Assembly (NCBI RefSeq): GCF_000019785.1
Contig: NC_010524.1
Span: 4,845,404-4,909,403 of the forward strand
Reading direction: 5' to 3'
DNA from: Leptothrix cholodnii SP-6
Lineage (GTDB): Bacteria > Pseudomonadota > Gammaproteobacteria > Burkholderiales > Burkholderiaceae_C
Length of the DNA stretch: 64,000 nucleotides
Shown: one piece after another, positions 27,150 to 35,903 of the stretch
Position numbering within the stretch: position 1 is the first letter of the stretch
Layout: each line of letters begins with the position of its first letter
The notes under the pieces: model-generated
The model's input: only the letters and a program-made list of their open reading frames with translations
The model's database searches: none
What the model was told of the DNA's origin: nothing
Program-made: the position numbers and the translations under genes

Positions 27150-27190
27150 GCCACGCCGCCAGCATCCCGGCAGACAAGGCAGTACAAGAC

Positions 27191-27808
27191 ATGACACTGA
27201 AGATCTACGGCACCGCCAACTCGCGCGCCATCCGCACCCTCTGGGCCGCCGAAGAGCTCGGCCTCGACTACGAGATCGTGCCGCTGCACTACGCCAGCGA
27301 CGCGGTGCGCAGCCCCGCCTATCTGGCGATCAATCCGAACGGCACCGTGCCCACCATCGACGACGGCGAGCAGGTGATGTTCGAGTCGCTCGCCATCAAC
27401 CTCTACCTGGCCAAGAAACACGCGCCGCGCGGGCTCTGGGTCGATTCGATGTCGCAGGAGGCGCAGCTGCTGCAGTGGACGCTCTGGTCGGCCACCGAGG
27501 TCGAGCCGCTGGCGCGCCAGTGGTTCCACCACAGCAGCTTCCTGCCGCCGGCCGAGCGCCAGCCTGCCCTGGCCGAGAAGGCCCTCGAGGCGCTGCAGAA
27601 GCGCTTTCGCATCCTCGACGCGCTGTTCGCGACCGGGCCCTACCTGGTCGACGGCCGCTTCACGGTGGCCGACCTCAACCTCGCCAGCGTGCTGCTGCGC
27701 TTCACCGACCTGGGCGGCGGCGTGCACGGCCACGCGCTCGACTGGCACCGCCGCTGCATGGAGCGCCCCGCCGCACGGCGCGCCTTCGCGCTGCGCCAGG
27801 TGGCCTGA
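27191..27808 (+). CDS. Glutathione S-transferase family protein
   Basis: A 205-aa protein with an N-terminal thioredoxin-like domain (LKIYGTANSRAIRTLWAAEE, then INPNGTVPTIDDG and ESLAINLYLAKK) and an all-helical C-terminal domain (VADLNLASVL). Glutathione-binding residues Val-Pro and Glu-Ser are in place. It follows the GGT-family gene by 41 bases on the same strand and may belong to the same transcript. It could conjugate or isomerise a pathway intermediate or protect against reactive aldehydes. It converges with the IPNS-like gene. Confidence 0.9.
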   Translation: MTLKIYGTANSRAIRTLWAAEELGLDYEIVPLHYASDAVRSPAYLAINPNGTVPTIDDGEQVMFESLAINLYLAKKHAPRGLWVDSMSQEAQLLQWTLWSATEVEPLARQWFHHSSFLPPAERQPALAEKALEALQKRFRILDALFATGPYLVDGRFTVADLNLASVLLRFTDLGGGVHGHALDWHRRCMERPAARRAFALRQVA

Positions 27809-27821
27809 AGCACCGGCGGGT

Positions 27822-28805
27822 TCAGGCCGGCGCGACCGTGGTGCGGCGGTACATCTCGACGATGTGATCGCCGGCGCTGATCGGCGGGTGGTGCGGCGGG
27901 TCGTCGGCATCGAAGCAGCCGGGCAGGGCGCTGACCCTGGCGTGGTAGTCGATCTCGAAGAAGTAGGCGATCGAATACCGCTCGCCCGCCTGGCCGTCGC
28001 GTCCGGCCGGGCTGTGCACGCGGTGCAGCGTCGAGCGGTAGCGGTCGTTGGTCCAGCGCTGCATCAGGTCGCCCAGGTTGACGACGTAGCTGCCGGCGAT
28101 GGGCGGCGCGGCGATCCAGCGGCCGTCGGCGCCCAGCACCTCGAGGCCGCCGGCGCCGTCCTGCATCAGCAGCGTCAGGGCGCCCCAGTCGGTGTGCGCG
28201 CCGCAGCCGATCTGGCCGTCGTGCACCTGCGCCGGCTGCGTCGGGTAGTGCAGCAGCCGCAGGATCGGCATCGGGTCGCGCAGGTACGACTCGAAGTGAT
28301 CGCGCGGCAGCTTCAGGCCCAGCGCGATCAGCCCCATCAGGTGATGACCGAGTTGGCGCACCGCCGCCTCGTAGGCCTGCGTCGTCGCCTTGAAGCCGGG
28401 CACCAGCTGCTCGTCGGGCCATTGATTCGGGCCCTGCTGCGGCGTGCCGGCGCGCACCAGCGCATCGTCCGGGCCGCGGTCGACGCCGAGGTAGAAGCTC
28501 TCCTTCAGGTCGGCTGGCTTGCCCGGGTCGAGCACCTGCCAGCCGACCGGATCGAAGCCGCGCTGGATGCCCGAGCGGTCGATGTGCCAGCGGGTCTTGA
28601 CGTCTTCAGGCAAGGCGAAGAAGCGCCGCGACAGCGCGAACGTGTCGTCGATCAGGCCCTGCGCGATGCCGTGCCCGCGCACGTAGAAGAAACCGTGTTC
28701 GCGGCAGGCTGCGGCGATCTGCGCGGCGCAGTCGTGCAGCGCGGCGGCGTCACCGCTGCGCGAGCCGGTCAGGTCGATCACGGGCAATGAGACGGGTGCG
28801 GGCAT
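27822..28805 (-). CDS. Isopenicillin N synthase-like Fe(II)/2-oxoglutarate oxygenase
   Basis: A 327-aa non-heme iron oxygenase. The facial triad is His204 and Asp206 (AHTDWG) and His261 (STLHRV). The 2-oxoglutarate-binding pair Arg276/Ser278 is in RYSIAYF. The N-terminal DIOX_N region has EHGFFYVRGHGI. Such proteins hydroxylate or desaturate small molecules, but the substrate here is unknown. It lies convergent to the GST gene and has no GTATAC site, so membership of the neighbouring regulon is doubtful. Confidence 0.92.
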   Translation of the reverse strand: MPAPVSLPVIDLTGSRSGDAAALHDCAAQIAAACREHGFFYVRGHGIAQGLIDDTFALSRRFFALPEDVKTRWHIDRSGIQRGFDPVGWQVLDPGKPADLKESFYLGVDRGPDDALVRAGTPQQGPNQWPDEQLVPGFKATTQAYEAAVRQLGHHLMGLIALGLKLPRDHFESYLRDPMPILRLLHYPTQPAQVHDGQIGCGAHTDWGALTLLMQDGAGGLEVLGADGRWIAAPPIAGSYVVNLGDLMQRWTNDRYRSTLHRVHSPAGRDGQAGERYSIAYFFEIDYHARVSALPGCFDADDPPHHPPISAGDHIVEMYRRTTVAPA

Positions 28806-29002
28806 GGCGGCCTTGATCCTTTGGGGGCTGGGGGTTGTCCGGCCGACATCATGTCGCAGCCGCAGGCGCGCGTGGTTTTCACGCGCCGACGTGATCCGGC
28901 GTGATCGATACCCCGCGATCGGGGGTCGCTCGAAGTTCCGTCACGCGCTTGTCACGCAGCCCCCACACATTCGCGGCTTCCTGCTGAAACGTGCGTCGTG
29001 TC

Positions 29003-32000
29003 ATGAGTCATTGCTTGATGGGTTTGGGGGCTGCTGGCCAGCGCATCGTCGCGGCTGCGCTCGACCGCTTGCAGCGGTCCGAGGTCGCAGACCTGCGGTT
29101 GACGGCCTTGGCGCTCGACACCGCGCCGCCACCCGCGCCCACCGCCGGGGAAACCGGCGCGTGGCCGCTGCAGCAGCTGCACCTGAGCGCCAGCGCGGCC
29201 GAGCTGCTGGCCCTGCTGCGCACGCGCGCCGACCTGCGCGCCGCCTGGGAGGTGCCGGGCTCGGCGCAGCCCTGGACGCAGGCGCTGCAGTCGGTGCTGG
29301 CGGGCGACGCGGGCGCCGACACCTTCGGCCGTGCGCTGGCGCGCAGCCTGCTCGCGGCCCGCCACAGCCAGGTCCTGACCGCCCTGCTGCAGGCCCTGGC
29401 GGATGCCGGCGAGGCCGGGGTCGAGGCCTGCCACGTCGTCGTCCAGCTCGGTGACATCGGCGCCGCCGGGCTGCTGGTCGACGTGCTGGGCCTGCTGCGG
29501 CTGCACCTGCCACCGGGCACGCCGATCCACCTGCATGCGCAACTGCCCGAGCCCGACACGGCCGGCGAGCGGCCGCTGCCGGCCGCCGAGGCGCTGGCCT
29601 GGGTGCAGCTGCAGGAGCTCGACGCCCTGGCGCGTGGCCAGGGCTGGCCCGAGCGGCTGGCCGGCGGCGAAGCCGCGGCGGCGCTGGCCGACGTGCCGGC
29701 CTTCGAGCACGGCTGGCTGTCGGGCGCGATCGACGAAGACGGCCTGCAGCAGCTCGACGCCACCCGGCGCGCCGCCCACGCCGCCGGCCTGCTGCAGCTG
29801 CTGATCGAACAGCCCGGCCTGGTCGACAGCTTGCGCGCCAGCCCGCCGGGCAGCAGCCGTTTCCAGGCCTGGGGCCAGGCGCAGCTGCGCTGCAACGCCC
29901 AGGCCATCCGCGCCCACCTGACGCAGGAGCTGCTGCTGCGCCTGCTCAGCCAGCTGCGCCATGACCACTGGCGGCCCGCGCTCGGCTACGTCAGCAGCCC
30001 GTCGTCGGCCGAGGCGGTGCAGCTGCTCGGCGACTCGCTGCTCGAGGCCTGGGGTGTCTCGCCGGCGCATCTGGGCCTGCAGCTCGGCCTGCCCGAAGTC
30101 GGCGAGGCCGACCAGCCGCCCGAGGCCGTCGAGCAGGAATGGCAGGCGCTGATGCAGCACGCCCTCGGCCTGCTCGACATGGTGCCGCCGGCCGGCCAGG
30201 CCGAGGAGCTGCGCCGGCTGATGCAGGAGGCGCATGACGAACGCTTCCGCGCGGTCGGCGTGCGGGCTGCCTTCGATCAGCCCGAGCACCAGCTGCGCAA
30301 ACGCGCCGTGGCGGTGCGCCAGCGCATCGAGACCGCCTTGTGGACCGACTGGCGCGAGGGCCGCCGATCGCTCAACGGCTGCGGCCAGCTGCTCGCCGCC
30401 GCCGTCAGCCACGTGGCACGGCACGCCGAGGTCATCGACCGCCAGCGGCTCGAACGCGAAGCCCAGGCGCTGCACCTGACGCAGCTGGCCGAGGCGCGCC
30501 TGGCCGAATCGGCCGGCAGCCGGCGTGCTCGCTGGTCGCCGTTCGGTGCCCGGAGCGAAGACCTGGGCCCGCTGGCCCAGCTGCTGCGCGACGCCGGGCT
30601 GGCCCGCACCCGGGCCACGCAGGCGGCGCTGGCGATGCGCTACGGCGCGCTGCTGCTCGATCAGCTGACGGTGCTGCAGGGCATGGTCGACGCCGCCGAG
30701 CTGTCGTTGGGCGCCATGACGCAGACCGCCGACCACGCCGCCGCCGCCGCGTTGCCGCCGAGCGAGCCGGCCGACGGCGCCGCTGACGCGCTGATCGGCG
30801 AGCGCCTCGAATCGCGCCAGCTGATGGCCGACGCCCGCAGCCGGCTGGTGACCGGCGAGGCGGTGCAGCGCGCCCACGTGGCCGCGCTGCGCTCGGCCGC
30901 ATTCAAGCGCTGGGGCGACCGGCCGAGCTTCCGGGCGCTGGCCCAGTGGCTCGACGAGGACGCCAGCCCGGCGGCGCTGCTCGGCCTGTGCGAAGCGCGC
31001 CTGCCGGTGTCGGCGGTGCAGTACGTGGTCGACGACGCCTGGGCGGGCCTGGGCCTGGCCTGGCTGGCCGACGCCGACGGCCGCGACCGCAACCTGGCCG
31101 CCTTGCAGCGCCGCGCGGTCATCGGCCTGGCGCCTGCCGCCGACACCGCCGAGGCGTTGCCGGCAGCCCGCACCGGCTGGTTCGTGCCCAATCGCCTGGC
31201 CGAATGCCTGGGCCACGCCCCGGAGCCGGAGCCCGCCGAGGCCCTGGTCGACCGGCCCGCCGAAGAACGCGTCGAGGCAGGCGCCGAAGCGACGGCTGAC
31301 GCGGCCTCGGACGCCGCTGCCGGTGCGCCGACCCCATCTGTCGGGCCCGACGCTGCCCTGCCGCCGGCCCCGCCCGTGCCGCTGGCGCAGCGCCTGCGCG
31401 AGATCTGGCCCGCCAGCGCCGACGTGCTGCTCGTCAGCGCCTACCCGGCACTGGCGGTGGTGCGGGTCCAGGCGGCGGCCACGCCGCTGTCGTGGCGGCG
31501 CGTGCAGGAGCTGGCGACCTTGCACCAGGCCTGGCGGCGGCGCCACGGCAGCGCCGCGCGCGGCCTGCAGCTCGACGCCTGGCGCAGCCGGTCGGGCCCG
31601 GCCGACCGCGTGGCGCATGACCCCGGCGAGGTGCAGGCGGTGCTGCTGCTGGCCGATGCGCTGGGCCTGCTTGAAGAAACCCCGGCCGCCACGCTGGTCC
31701 AGCCCGAGGGCCTGCGCCTGACCCATGTCCGGCGCGATGCCGACGGCTTCGAGTTCGAGCGCATGGCGCTCGGCAGCGGCCTGGTCGACGCCGCCAACCG
31801 GCATGGCGCCGAGGTGCTCGGCACCCTGTACGACGACGTGCTCGACCGGATCCTGGCCAGCGCCGCCGAAGCCGGCACCGCCGAGCGCATCCGGCAGGCC
31901 ATGCAGAGCCGCATCGACGGGCTCGCCGGCGGCTGGCCGCCCGAACAGCGCGACGAACGATCGCGGGCCTGGCACGTGGCCGCCCGCACCGCCATGAAGA

Positions 32001-32026
32001 TCCTCCGACAGGACACCCACACATGA
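29003..32026 (+). CDS. Large (1007-aa) protein with N-terminal tubulin/Rossmann-like glycine motif
   Basis: I do not recognise the protein firmly. The N-terminus (CLMGLGAAGQRIVAAALDRL) resembles the opening strand-loop-helix of the bacterial Tubulin_2-type domain, although the canonical GGGTGTG loop is absent. The rest is mostly helical and Ala/Leu-rich, with a low-complexity Ala/Pro/Glu linker around residues 735-795. There is no signal peptide or membrane segment, so it is cytoplasmic. A GTG at 28991 is an alternative start; neither start has a clear ribosome site. It overlaps the PstS-OmpA gene by four bases, so the two are a coupled pair. Long length and pairing with a cell-wall-anchored sensor suggest a scaffold or cytoskeletal partner. 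Confidence 0.6.
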   Translation: MSHCLMGLGAAGQRIVAAALDRLQRSEVADLRLTALALDTAPPPAPTAGETGAWPLQQLHLSASAAELLALLRTRADLRAAWEVPGSAQPWTQALQSVLAGDAGADTFGRALARSLLAARHSQVLTALLQALADAGEAGVEACHVVVQLGDIGAAGLLVDVLGLLRLHLPPGTPIHLHAQLPEPDTAGERPLPAAEALAWVQLQELDALARGQGWPERLAGGEAAAALADVPAFEHGWLSGAIDEDGLQQLDATRRAAHAAGLLQLLIEQPGLVDSLRASPPGSSRFQAWGQAQLRCNAQAIRAHLTQELLLRLLSQLRHDHWRPALGYVSSPSSAEAVQLLGDSLLEAWGVSPAHLGLQLGLPEVGEADQPPEAVEQEWQALMQHALGLLDMVPPAGQAEELRRLMQEAHDERFRAVGVRAAFDQPEHQLRKRAVAVRQRIETALWTDWREGRRSLNGCGQLLAAAVSHVARHAEVIDRQRLEREAQALHLTQLAEARLAESAGSRRARWSPFGARSEDLGPLAQLLRDAGLARTRATQAALAMRYGALLLDQLTVLQGMVDAAELSLGAMTQTADHAAAAALPPSEPADGAADALIGERLESRQLMADARSRLVTGEAVQRAHVAALRSAAFKRWGDRPSFRALAQWLDEDASPAALLGLCEARLPVSAVQYVVDDAWAGLGLAWLADADGRDRNLAALQRRAVIGLAPAADTAEALPAARTGWFVPNRLAECLGHAPEPEPAEALVDRPAEERVEAGAEATADAASDAAAGAPTPSVGPDAALPPAPPVPLAQRLREIWPASADVLLVSAYPALAVVRVQAAATPLSWRRVQELATLHQAWRRRHGSAARGLQLDAWRSRSGPADRVAHDPGEVQAVLLLADALGLLEETPAATLVQPEGLRLTHVRRDADGFEFERMALGSGLVDAANRHGAEVLGTLYDDVLDRILASAAEAGTAERIRQAMQSRIDGLAGGWPPEQRDERSRAWHVAARTAMKILRQDTHT

Positions 32027-33699
32027 ACGCACCCGCCACCCACGGCATCTGCACCAACCTGCCGAGTGCCTGCAGCCACGCTGCGACCCGCACCCCCGTG
32101 CCGATGAGCACGCCCGAGACCCGCTGCCCGGAGTGCCAGGCGCGCCTGCTGCCGGCTGCCGCGACGACGCCGGCCGCGGCCACCCGCGGGCTGGCGCCCT
32201 GGGTCATCGCGACCGCGCTCGCGCTGCTGGCCGCCGCGCTGCTGGTCGGCTGGCTGCTGATGCGCCCGGGCAACCGCGCCGCGCCGGCCAAGCCGGCCGC
32301 GGCCGCATCGACGCTGCAGCGTGCCGGCACGGTCGCCGGTTCGGGCGACGTGGTGCCGCAGCTCGCTCCCGGCACCCAGACGCTGCGGGTGCACGGCTCC
32401 AACACGGTCGGCGCCGCGCTGGCACCGGCGCTGCTGGAGTCCTTCCTGCGCCAGCAGGGCTACACCGAGGTCACGACCCAGCCCGGCGCCCGGCTCGAAG
32501 AGCGCGTGATGCGCGCCGCCAATGCCGACGGCACGGCCCGCGTCGAGGTGCAGCTGCACGCCCATGGCACCGCCACCGCCTTCACCGACCTGGCCGCCGG
32601 CACGGCCGACGTCGGCATGGCCTCGCGCCCGATCAAGAAGGACGAACTGGCGGCCACCCAGGCGCTGGGCGACCTGTCGTCGGCGGGCAGCGAGCACGTC
32701 ATCGCGCTCGACGGCCTGGCCGTGGTGGTCAACCCCGCCAATCCGGTGCAGCGCCTGAGCATCGAGCAGCTGCGCCGGGTGTTCTCGGGCCAGGTCACGA
32801 ACTGGGCCGAGGTGGGCGGCACGTCCGGGCCGATCGTGGTGCATGCGCGCGACGACAAGTCCGGCACCTACGACACCTTCAAGTCGCTGGTGCTGGGCAA
32901 GGACGCGCTGGTCGGCACCGCCCGGCGGCACGAGGACAGCACCGCGCTGTCCGACGCGGTGGCGCTCGACCCGCAAGCGATCGGCTTCATCGGCCTGCCC
33001 TACGTGCGCAACGCCAGCGCGGTGTCGGTGTCCGACGGCGCGGCGGTGCCGCTGCGACCCAGCCATTTCACGGTGGCGACGGAAGACTACGCGCTGTCGC
33101 GCCGGCTCTACCTCTACGTCGGCCGCGAGGCCCCCGAGCTGGCGCGCCGCTTCGTCACCTACGCCGCCTCCGACGAGGCCCAGCGCATCGCCGACGCGCA
33201 GGGTTTCATCGGCCAGCTGCCCGATGCCTCCGAGCCCGGCGCCGCCGCGGTGGCTGTGGCCGATCTGCCGCCGGCCTACCGCGCGCTCACCGACGGCGGC
33301 CGGCGCCTGTCGGTCAACCTGCGGTTCGTGGCCGGCGCCGAAGGTCTCGACAACAAGGCCCGGCGCGACATGGGCCGCATCGTGCGGCTGCTCGAACGGC
33401 GCCTGAAGCAGGATGAACGCGTGATGCTGCTCGGTTTCTCCGACGCCCTGGGCGGCGATTGCGCCAACCAGCGCCTGTCGCAGCAGCGCGCCACGGCGGT
33501 GGCGACCGAGCTGGCCACCTACGGCGTGCGCCCCGCGGTGGTCCACGGTTTCGGTTCGGCGGCGCCGATCGCGTCCAACGAGACCGGTGCCGGCCGCGAG
33601 CGCAACCGCCGGGTCGAGGTCTGGCTGACCTCGAAGGCGGTCGCCCAGCCCGAGGCCGTCAAGTGCGCGAGCCCGGTCGCGGCGGCCGCCTCGCGCTGA
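32023..33699 (+). CDS. Membrane-anchored PstS-like binding protein fused to OmpA domain
   Basis: A 558-aa protein. Its cytoplasmic N-terminus has cysteines at 10, 17, 35 and 38 (the last two as CPEC), possibly a zinc ribbon. One transmembrane helix (residues 58-80) follows, then a PstS-type periplasmic binding domain (about 118-395; LRVHGSNTVG, then FIGLPYVRN). The C-terminal OmpA peptidoglycan-binding domain (about 430-545) ends in ERNRRVEVWL. The TM replaces a cleavable signal, so this is not an ordinary phosphate-ABC binding protein and no pst genes are nearby. The topology would tie the cytoplasm, a periplasmic ligand and the cell wall together. It is translationally coupled to the 1007-aa gene before it. 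Confidence 0.8.
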   Translation: MNAPATHGICTNLPSACSHAATRTPVPMSTPETRCPECQARLLPAAATTPAAATRGLAPWVIATALALLAAALLVGWLLMRPGNRAAPAKPAAAASTLQRAGTVAGSGDVVPQLAPGTQTLRVHGSNTVGAALAPALLESFLRQQGYTEVTTQPGARLEERVMRAANADGTARVEVQLHAHGTATAFTDLAAGTADVGMASRPIKKDELAATQALGDLSSAGSEHVIALDGLAVVVNPANPVQRLSIEQLRRVFSGQVTNWAEVGGTSGPIVVHARDDKSGTYDTFKSLVLGKDALVGTARRHEDSTALSDAVALDPQAIGFIGLPYVRNASAVSVSDGAAVPLRPSHFTVATEDYALSRRLYLYVGREAPELARRFVTYAASDEAQRIADAQGFIGQLPDASEPGAAAVAVADLPPAYRALTDGGRRLSVNLRFVAGAEGLDNKARRDMGRIVRLLERRLKQDERVMLLGFSDALGGDCANQRLSQQRATAVATELATYGVRPAVVHGFGSAAPIASNETGAGRERNRRVEVWLTSKAVAQPEAVKCASPVAAAASR

Positions 33700-33771
33700 T
33701 CGGCTGGCGTGTCATCCCGGCGCGCGCCGGTCGCGCGCCACAATCCGCGGTTTTCGACCGACAAGGCGACG

Positions 33772-34941
33772 ATGAGCCGAGCCCAGCCGCGGGTCCTGAT
33801 CCTGCAACCGAAGGCCGACGACGGCCCGTCCTACCTCGCCACCTGGCTGCAGGCGCGCGGTCTCGACTTCACCGTGTGCAACGTCGAGGCGGGTGACGAG
33901 GTGCCGGTGGATGCCGGCGCCTTCGACGCCATCGCCATGCTCGGCGGCAGCATGAGCGCCAACGACGACCTGCCGTTCCTGCACCGTGCCCACGCGCTGC
34001 TGCGCGACGCCGTGGCGCGCGACGTGCCGGTGCTCGGCCACTGCCTGGGCGGCCAGGTGCTGGCTCGCGCGCTGGGTGCGGTCGTCACCGACAACCCGGT
34101 GCCCGAGATCGGCTGGAGCGAGATCACGCGCGCCGACCACCCGCTGGCGCGCGACTGGCTGGGCGATGTGTCCGAGCTGCCGGCCTGCCAGTGGCATTTC
34201 CAGACCTTCGCATTGCCCGAGGGCGCCACGCGGATCGCCGGCAACGCGGCCTGCGCCAACCAGGCCTTCGCGATTGGCCCGCACCTGGGCATGCAGTTCC
34301 ACATCGAGGTCGATGCCGACAAGCTCGCGCTCTGGCGCAGCGAGCTGCCGGCGCCGGACTCGGCGCTGGCCGCCCACGCCAGCGTGCAGGACGCGGCCAC
34401 GATGGGCGCCGACACCGCGCGCCTGCTGCCGCACAGCCAGCGCATCGCCGCGGGCATCTACGACCGCTGGCTGGCGCTGGCGGCGCAGCGCCGGCGCTGC
34501 GCCCGCAAGGCCGGCGCGGCCACTCGCCGAGCCCGGCAAAAGCGCCGGACAATCGTGCGCATCCAGACCCGGAGCGCTGCCATGTCCTACATGCTGTTGA
34601 TCGTCGAGCCCACCGGCCAGCGCCAGGAGCGCGGCCGCGAAGGCGGCGAAGAGGCCTACGCGCAGATGCTGCGCTACACCGAGGAACTGCAGGCGCGCGG
34701 CGTGCTGATCGCCAGCAACTCGCTCGCCTCGCCGGCCCGCGGCGGCGTGCGGCTGCAGATGCGCGAGGGCCGGCGCACGCTGGTCGACGGCCCGTTCGCC
34801 GAGGCCAAGGAAATGGTCGGCGGCTTCTTCCTGCTCGACGTGGCCACGCGTGACGAGGCCATCGCGCTGGCCGCCGAATGCCCGGCGGCGCAGTGGTGCA
34901 CGATCGAGATCCGCCAGGTCGGGCCCTGTTACGAGGGTTGA
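33772..34941 (+). CDS. Class I glutamine amidotransferase in frame with a YCII/DGPF domain
   Basis: One open frame of 389 codons. Residues 1-240 are a class I GATase-like domain with nucleophile Cys in LGHCLGGQV and the His/Glu pair in MQFHIEV. These proteins often act as stand-alone glutaminase-like or GMP-synthase-like enzymes. After a basic linker (about 240-270), residues 271-389 form a YCII-like domain with the DGPFAEAKE signature. No stop codon separates the two. The second part has its own ATG at 34582 with GGAG seven bases upstream. It may therefore be made both as a fusion and alone, or the first gene may have lost its stop. The YCII part belongs with the ECF42-type sigma gene downstream. 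Confidence 0.8.
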   Translation: MSRAQPRVLILQPKADDGPSYLATWLQARGLDFTVCNVEAGDEVPVDAGAFDAIAMLGGSMSANDDLPFLHRAHALLRDAVARDVPVLGHCLGGQVLARALGAVVTDNPVPEIGWSEITRADHPLARDWLGDVSELPACQWHFQTFALPEGATRIAGNAACANQAFAIGPHLGMQFHIEVDADKLALWRSELPAPDSALAAHASVQDAATMGADTARLLPHSQRIAAGIYDRWLALAAQRRRCARKAGAATRRARQKRRTIVRIQTRSAAMSYMLLIVEPTGQRQERGREGGEEAYAQMLRYTEELQARGVLIASNSLASPARGGVRLQMREGRRTLVDGPFAEAKEMVGGFFLLDVATRDEAIALAAECPAAQWCTIEIRQVGPCYEG

Positions 34942-35030
34942 GGCTGTCGATTCGGGCAACGGTCGTCCGTCGTGGGGATGAGCGCGCCTGACAACGGCCG
35001 CCCGCCCTGCAACCCGAAGGAGCAAACACC

Positions 35031-35444
35031 ATGCGATTCATGATCCTGGTGAAGGCCGACGCCGACAGCGAGGCCGGTGTCATGCCCGAAGAAGGCCTGA
35101 TGGCCGAGATGGCCGCGTACCACGAGGAGTTGGCGCGTGCCGGCGTGCTGCTCGACGCCGCCGGCCTGCAGCCCAGCCGCACGGGCTGGCGGGTGCGCTA
35201 CCGCGGCGGCGCGCAGCGGCAGGTCGTCGACGGCCCGTTCGCCGAGACCCAGGCGCTGCTGGCCGGCTACACGCTGATCCAGACCCGCACGCGCGAAGAG
35301 GCGTTCGAGTGGGCGCGCCGTTTCCCGGCGCCGATGGGCCAGCGCGAGGGCGAGATCGAGGTTCGGCAGCTGTTCGAGCTCGACGATTTCGAGCCCGGCG
35401 CGGCGGTCGGGCGTTTCCGCGGGCTGCTCGCCGGTCAGGGCTGA
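35031..35444 (+). CDS. YCII-related DGPF-domain protein
   Basis: A 137-aa protein of the YCII/DGPF family (start MRFMILVKA; signature VVDGPFAETQ). It has a ferredoxin-like fold with no known general function. DGPF proteins are the standard genomic partners of ECF42-group sigma factors, and one lies three genes downstream. The ATG has an AAGGAG ribosome site. It is one of two DGPF copies in this cluster. Confidence 0.9.
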   Translation: MRFMILVKADADSEAGVMPEEGLMAEMAAYHEELARAGVLLDAAGLQPSRTGWRVRYRGGAQRQVVDGPFAETQALLAGYTLIQTRTREEAFEWARRFPAPMGQREGEIEVRQLFELDDFEPGAAVGRFRGLLAGQG

Positions 35445-35480
35445 CCGATTCCATCCACGCTGCACATCGAAAGGCACACC

Positions 35481-35903
35481 ATGCATCACCAGATCTTCGT
35501 CAACCTGCCGGTCAGGGACCTGCCGCGCAGCATGGCCTTCTTCAAGGCCATGGGCTACAGCTTCAACGCCCAGTTCACCAACGAACTGGCGGCCGGCCTC
35601 GAACTGGGCCCGCAGCTCTACGCGATGCTGCTGACCGAGCCGTTCTTCAAGGGCTTCACCGGCAGGCCGATCGCCGACGCCCGCGAAGTCACCGAGGTGC
35701 TGACCTGCCTGTCGTGCGAGAGCCGCGCCGAGGTCGATGCGCTGGTCGCCAAGGCCGTTGCCGCCGGGGGCACTGCGCCGCGGCCGCCGATCGATCACGG
35801 CTTCATGTACAGCCACGGTTTCGAGGATCCCGACGGCCACATCTGGGAGCTGGTGCACATGGACCCGGCGGCGGCGGACGTGATGGCGCCGGATGAAACC
35901 TGA
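35481..35903 (+). CDS. VOC-family (glyoxalase/bleomycin-resistance-like) protein
   Basis: A 140-aa protein with the vicinal-oxygen-chelate fold. It starts FVNLPVRDLPRSMAFFKAMG and carries the conserved closing DPDGHIWELVHMD. Metal-ligand positions are only partly recognisable. Small VOC proteins of this type are found with ECF42 sigma factors, where their role is not known. Its last 11 bases overlap the start of the sigma gene, so translation is coupled. Confidence 0.9.
   Translation: MHHQIFVNLPVRDLPRSMAFFKAMGYSFNAQFTNELAAGLELGPQLYAMLLTEPFFKGFTGRPIADAREVTEVLTCLSCESRAEVDALVAKAVAAGGTAPRPPIDHGFMYSHGFEDPDGHIWELVHMDPAAADVMAPDET

Noticed and set aside
28952..32032. Open frame of about 1026 codons antisense to the 1007-aa gene
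   Set aside because: The plus-strand frame has the four-base overlap with its partner gene and a more protein-like composition. The antisense frame is Gln/Arg/Gly-rich and starts and ends without context.
29003..33699. Phosphate ABC uptake (pst) operon at the PstS-like gene
   Set aside because: No PstC, PstA, PstB or PhoU genes are near. The protein is membrane-anchored and carries an OmpA domain, so it is not a soluble transport binding protein.
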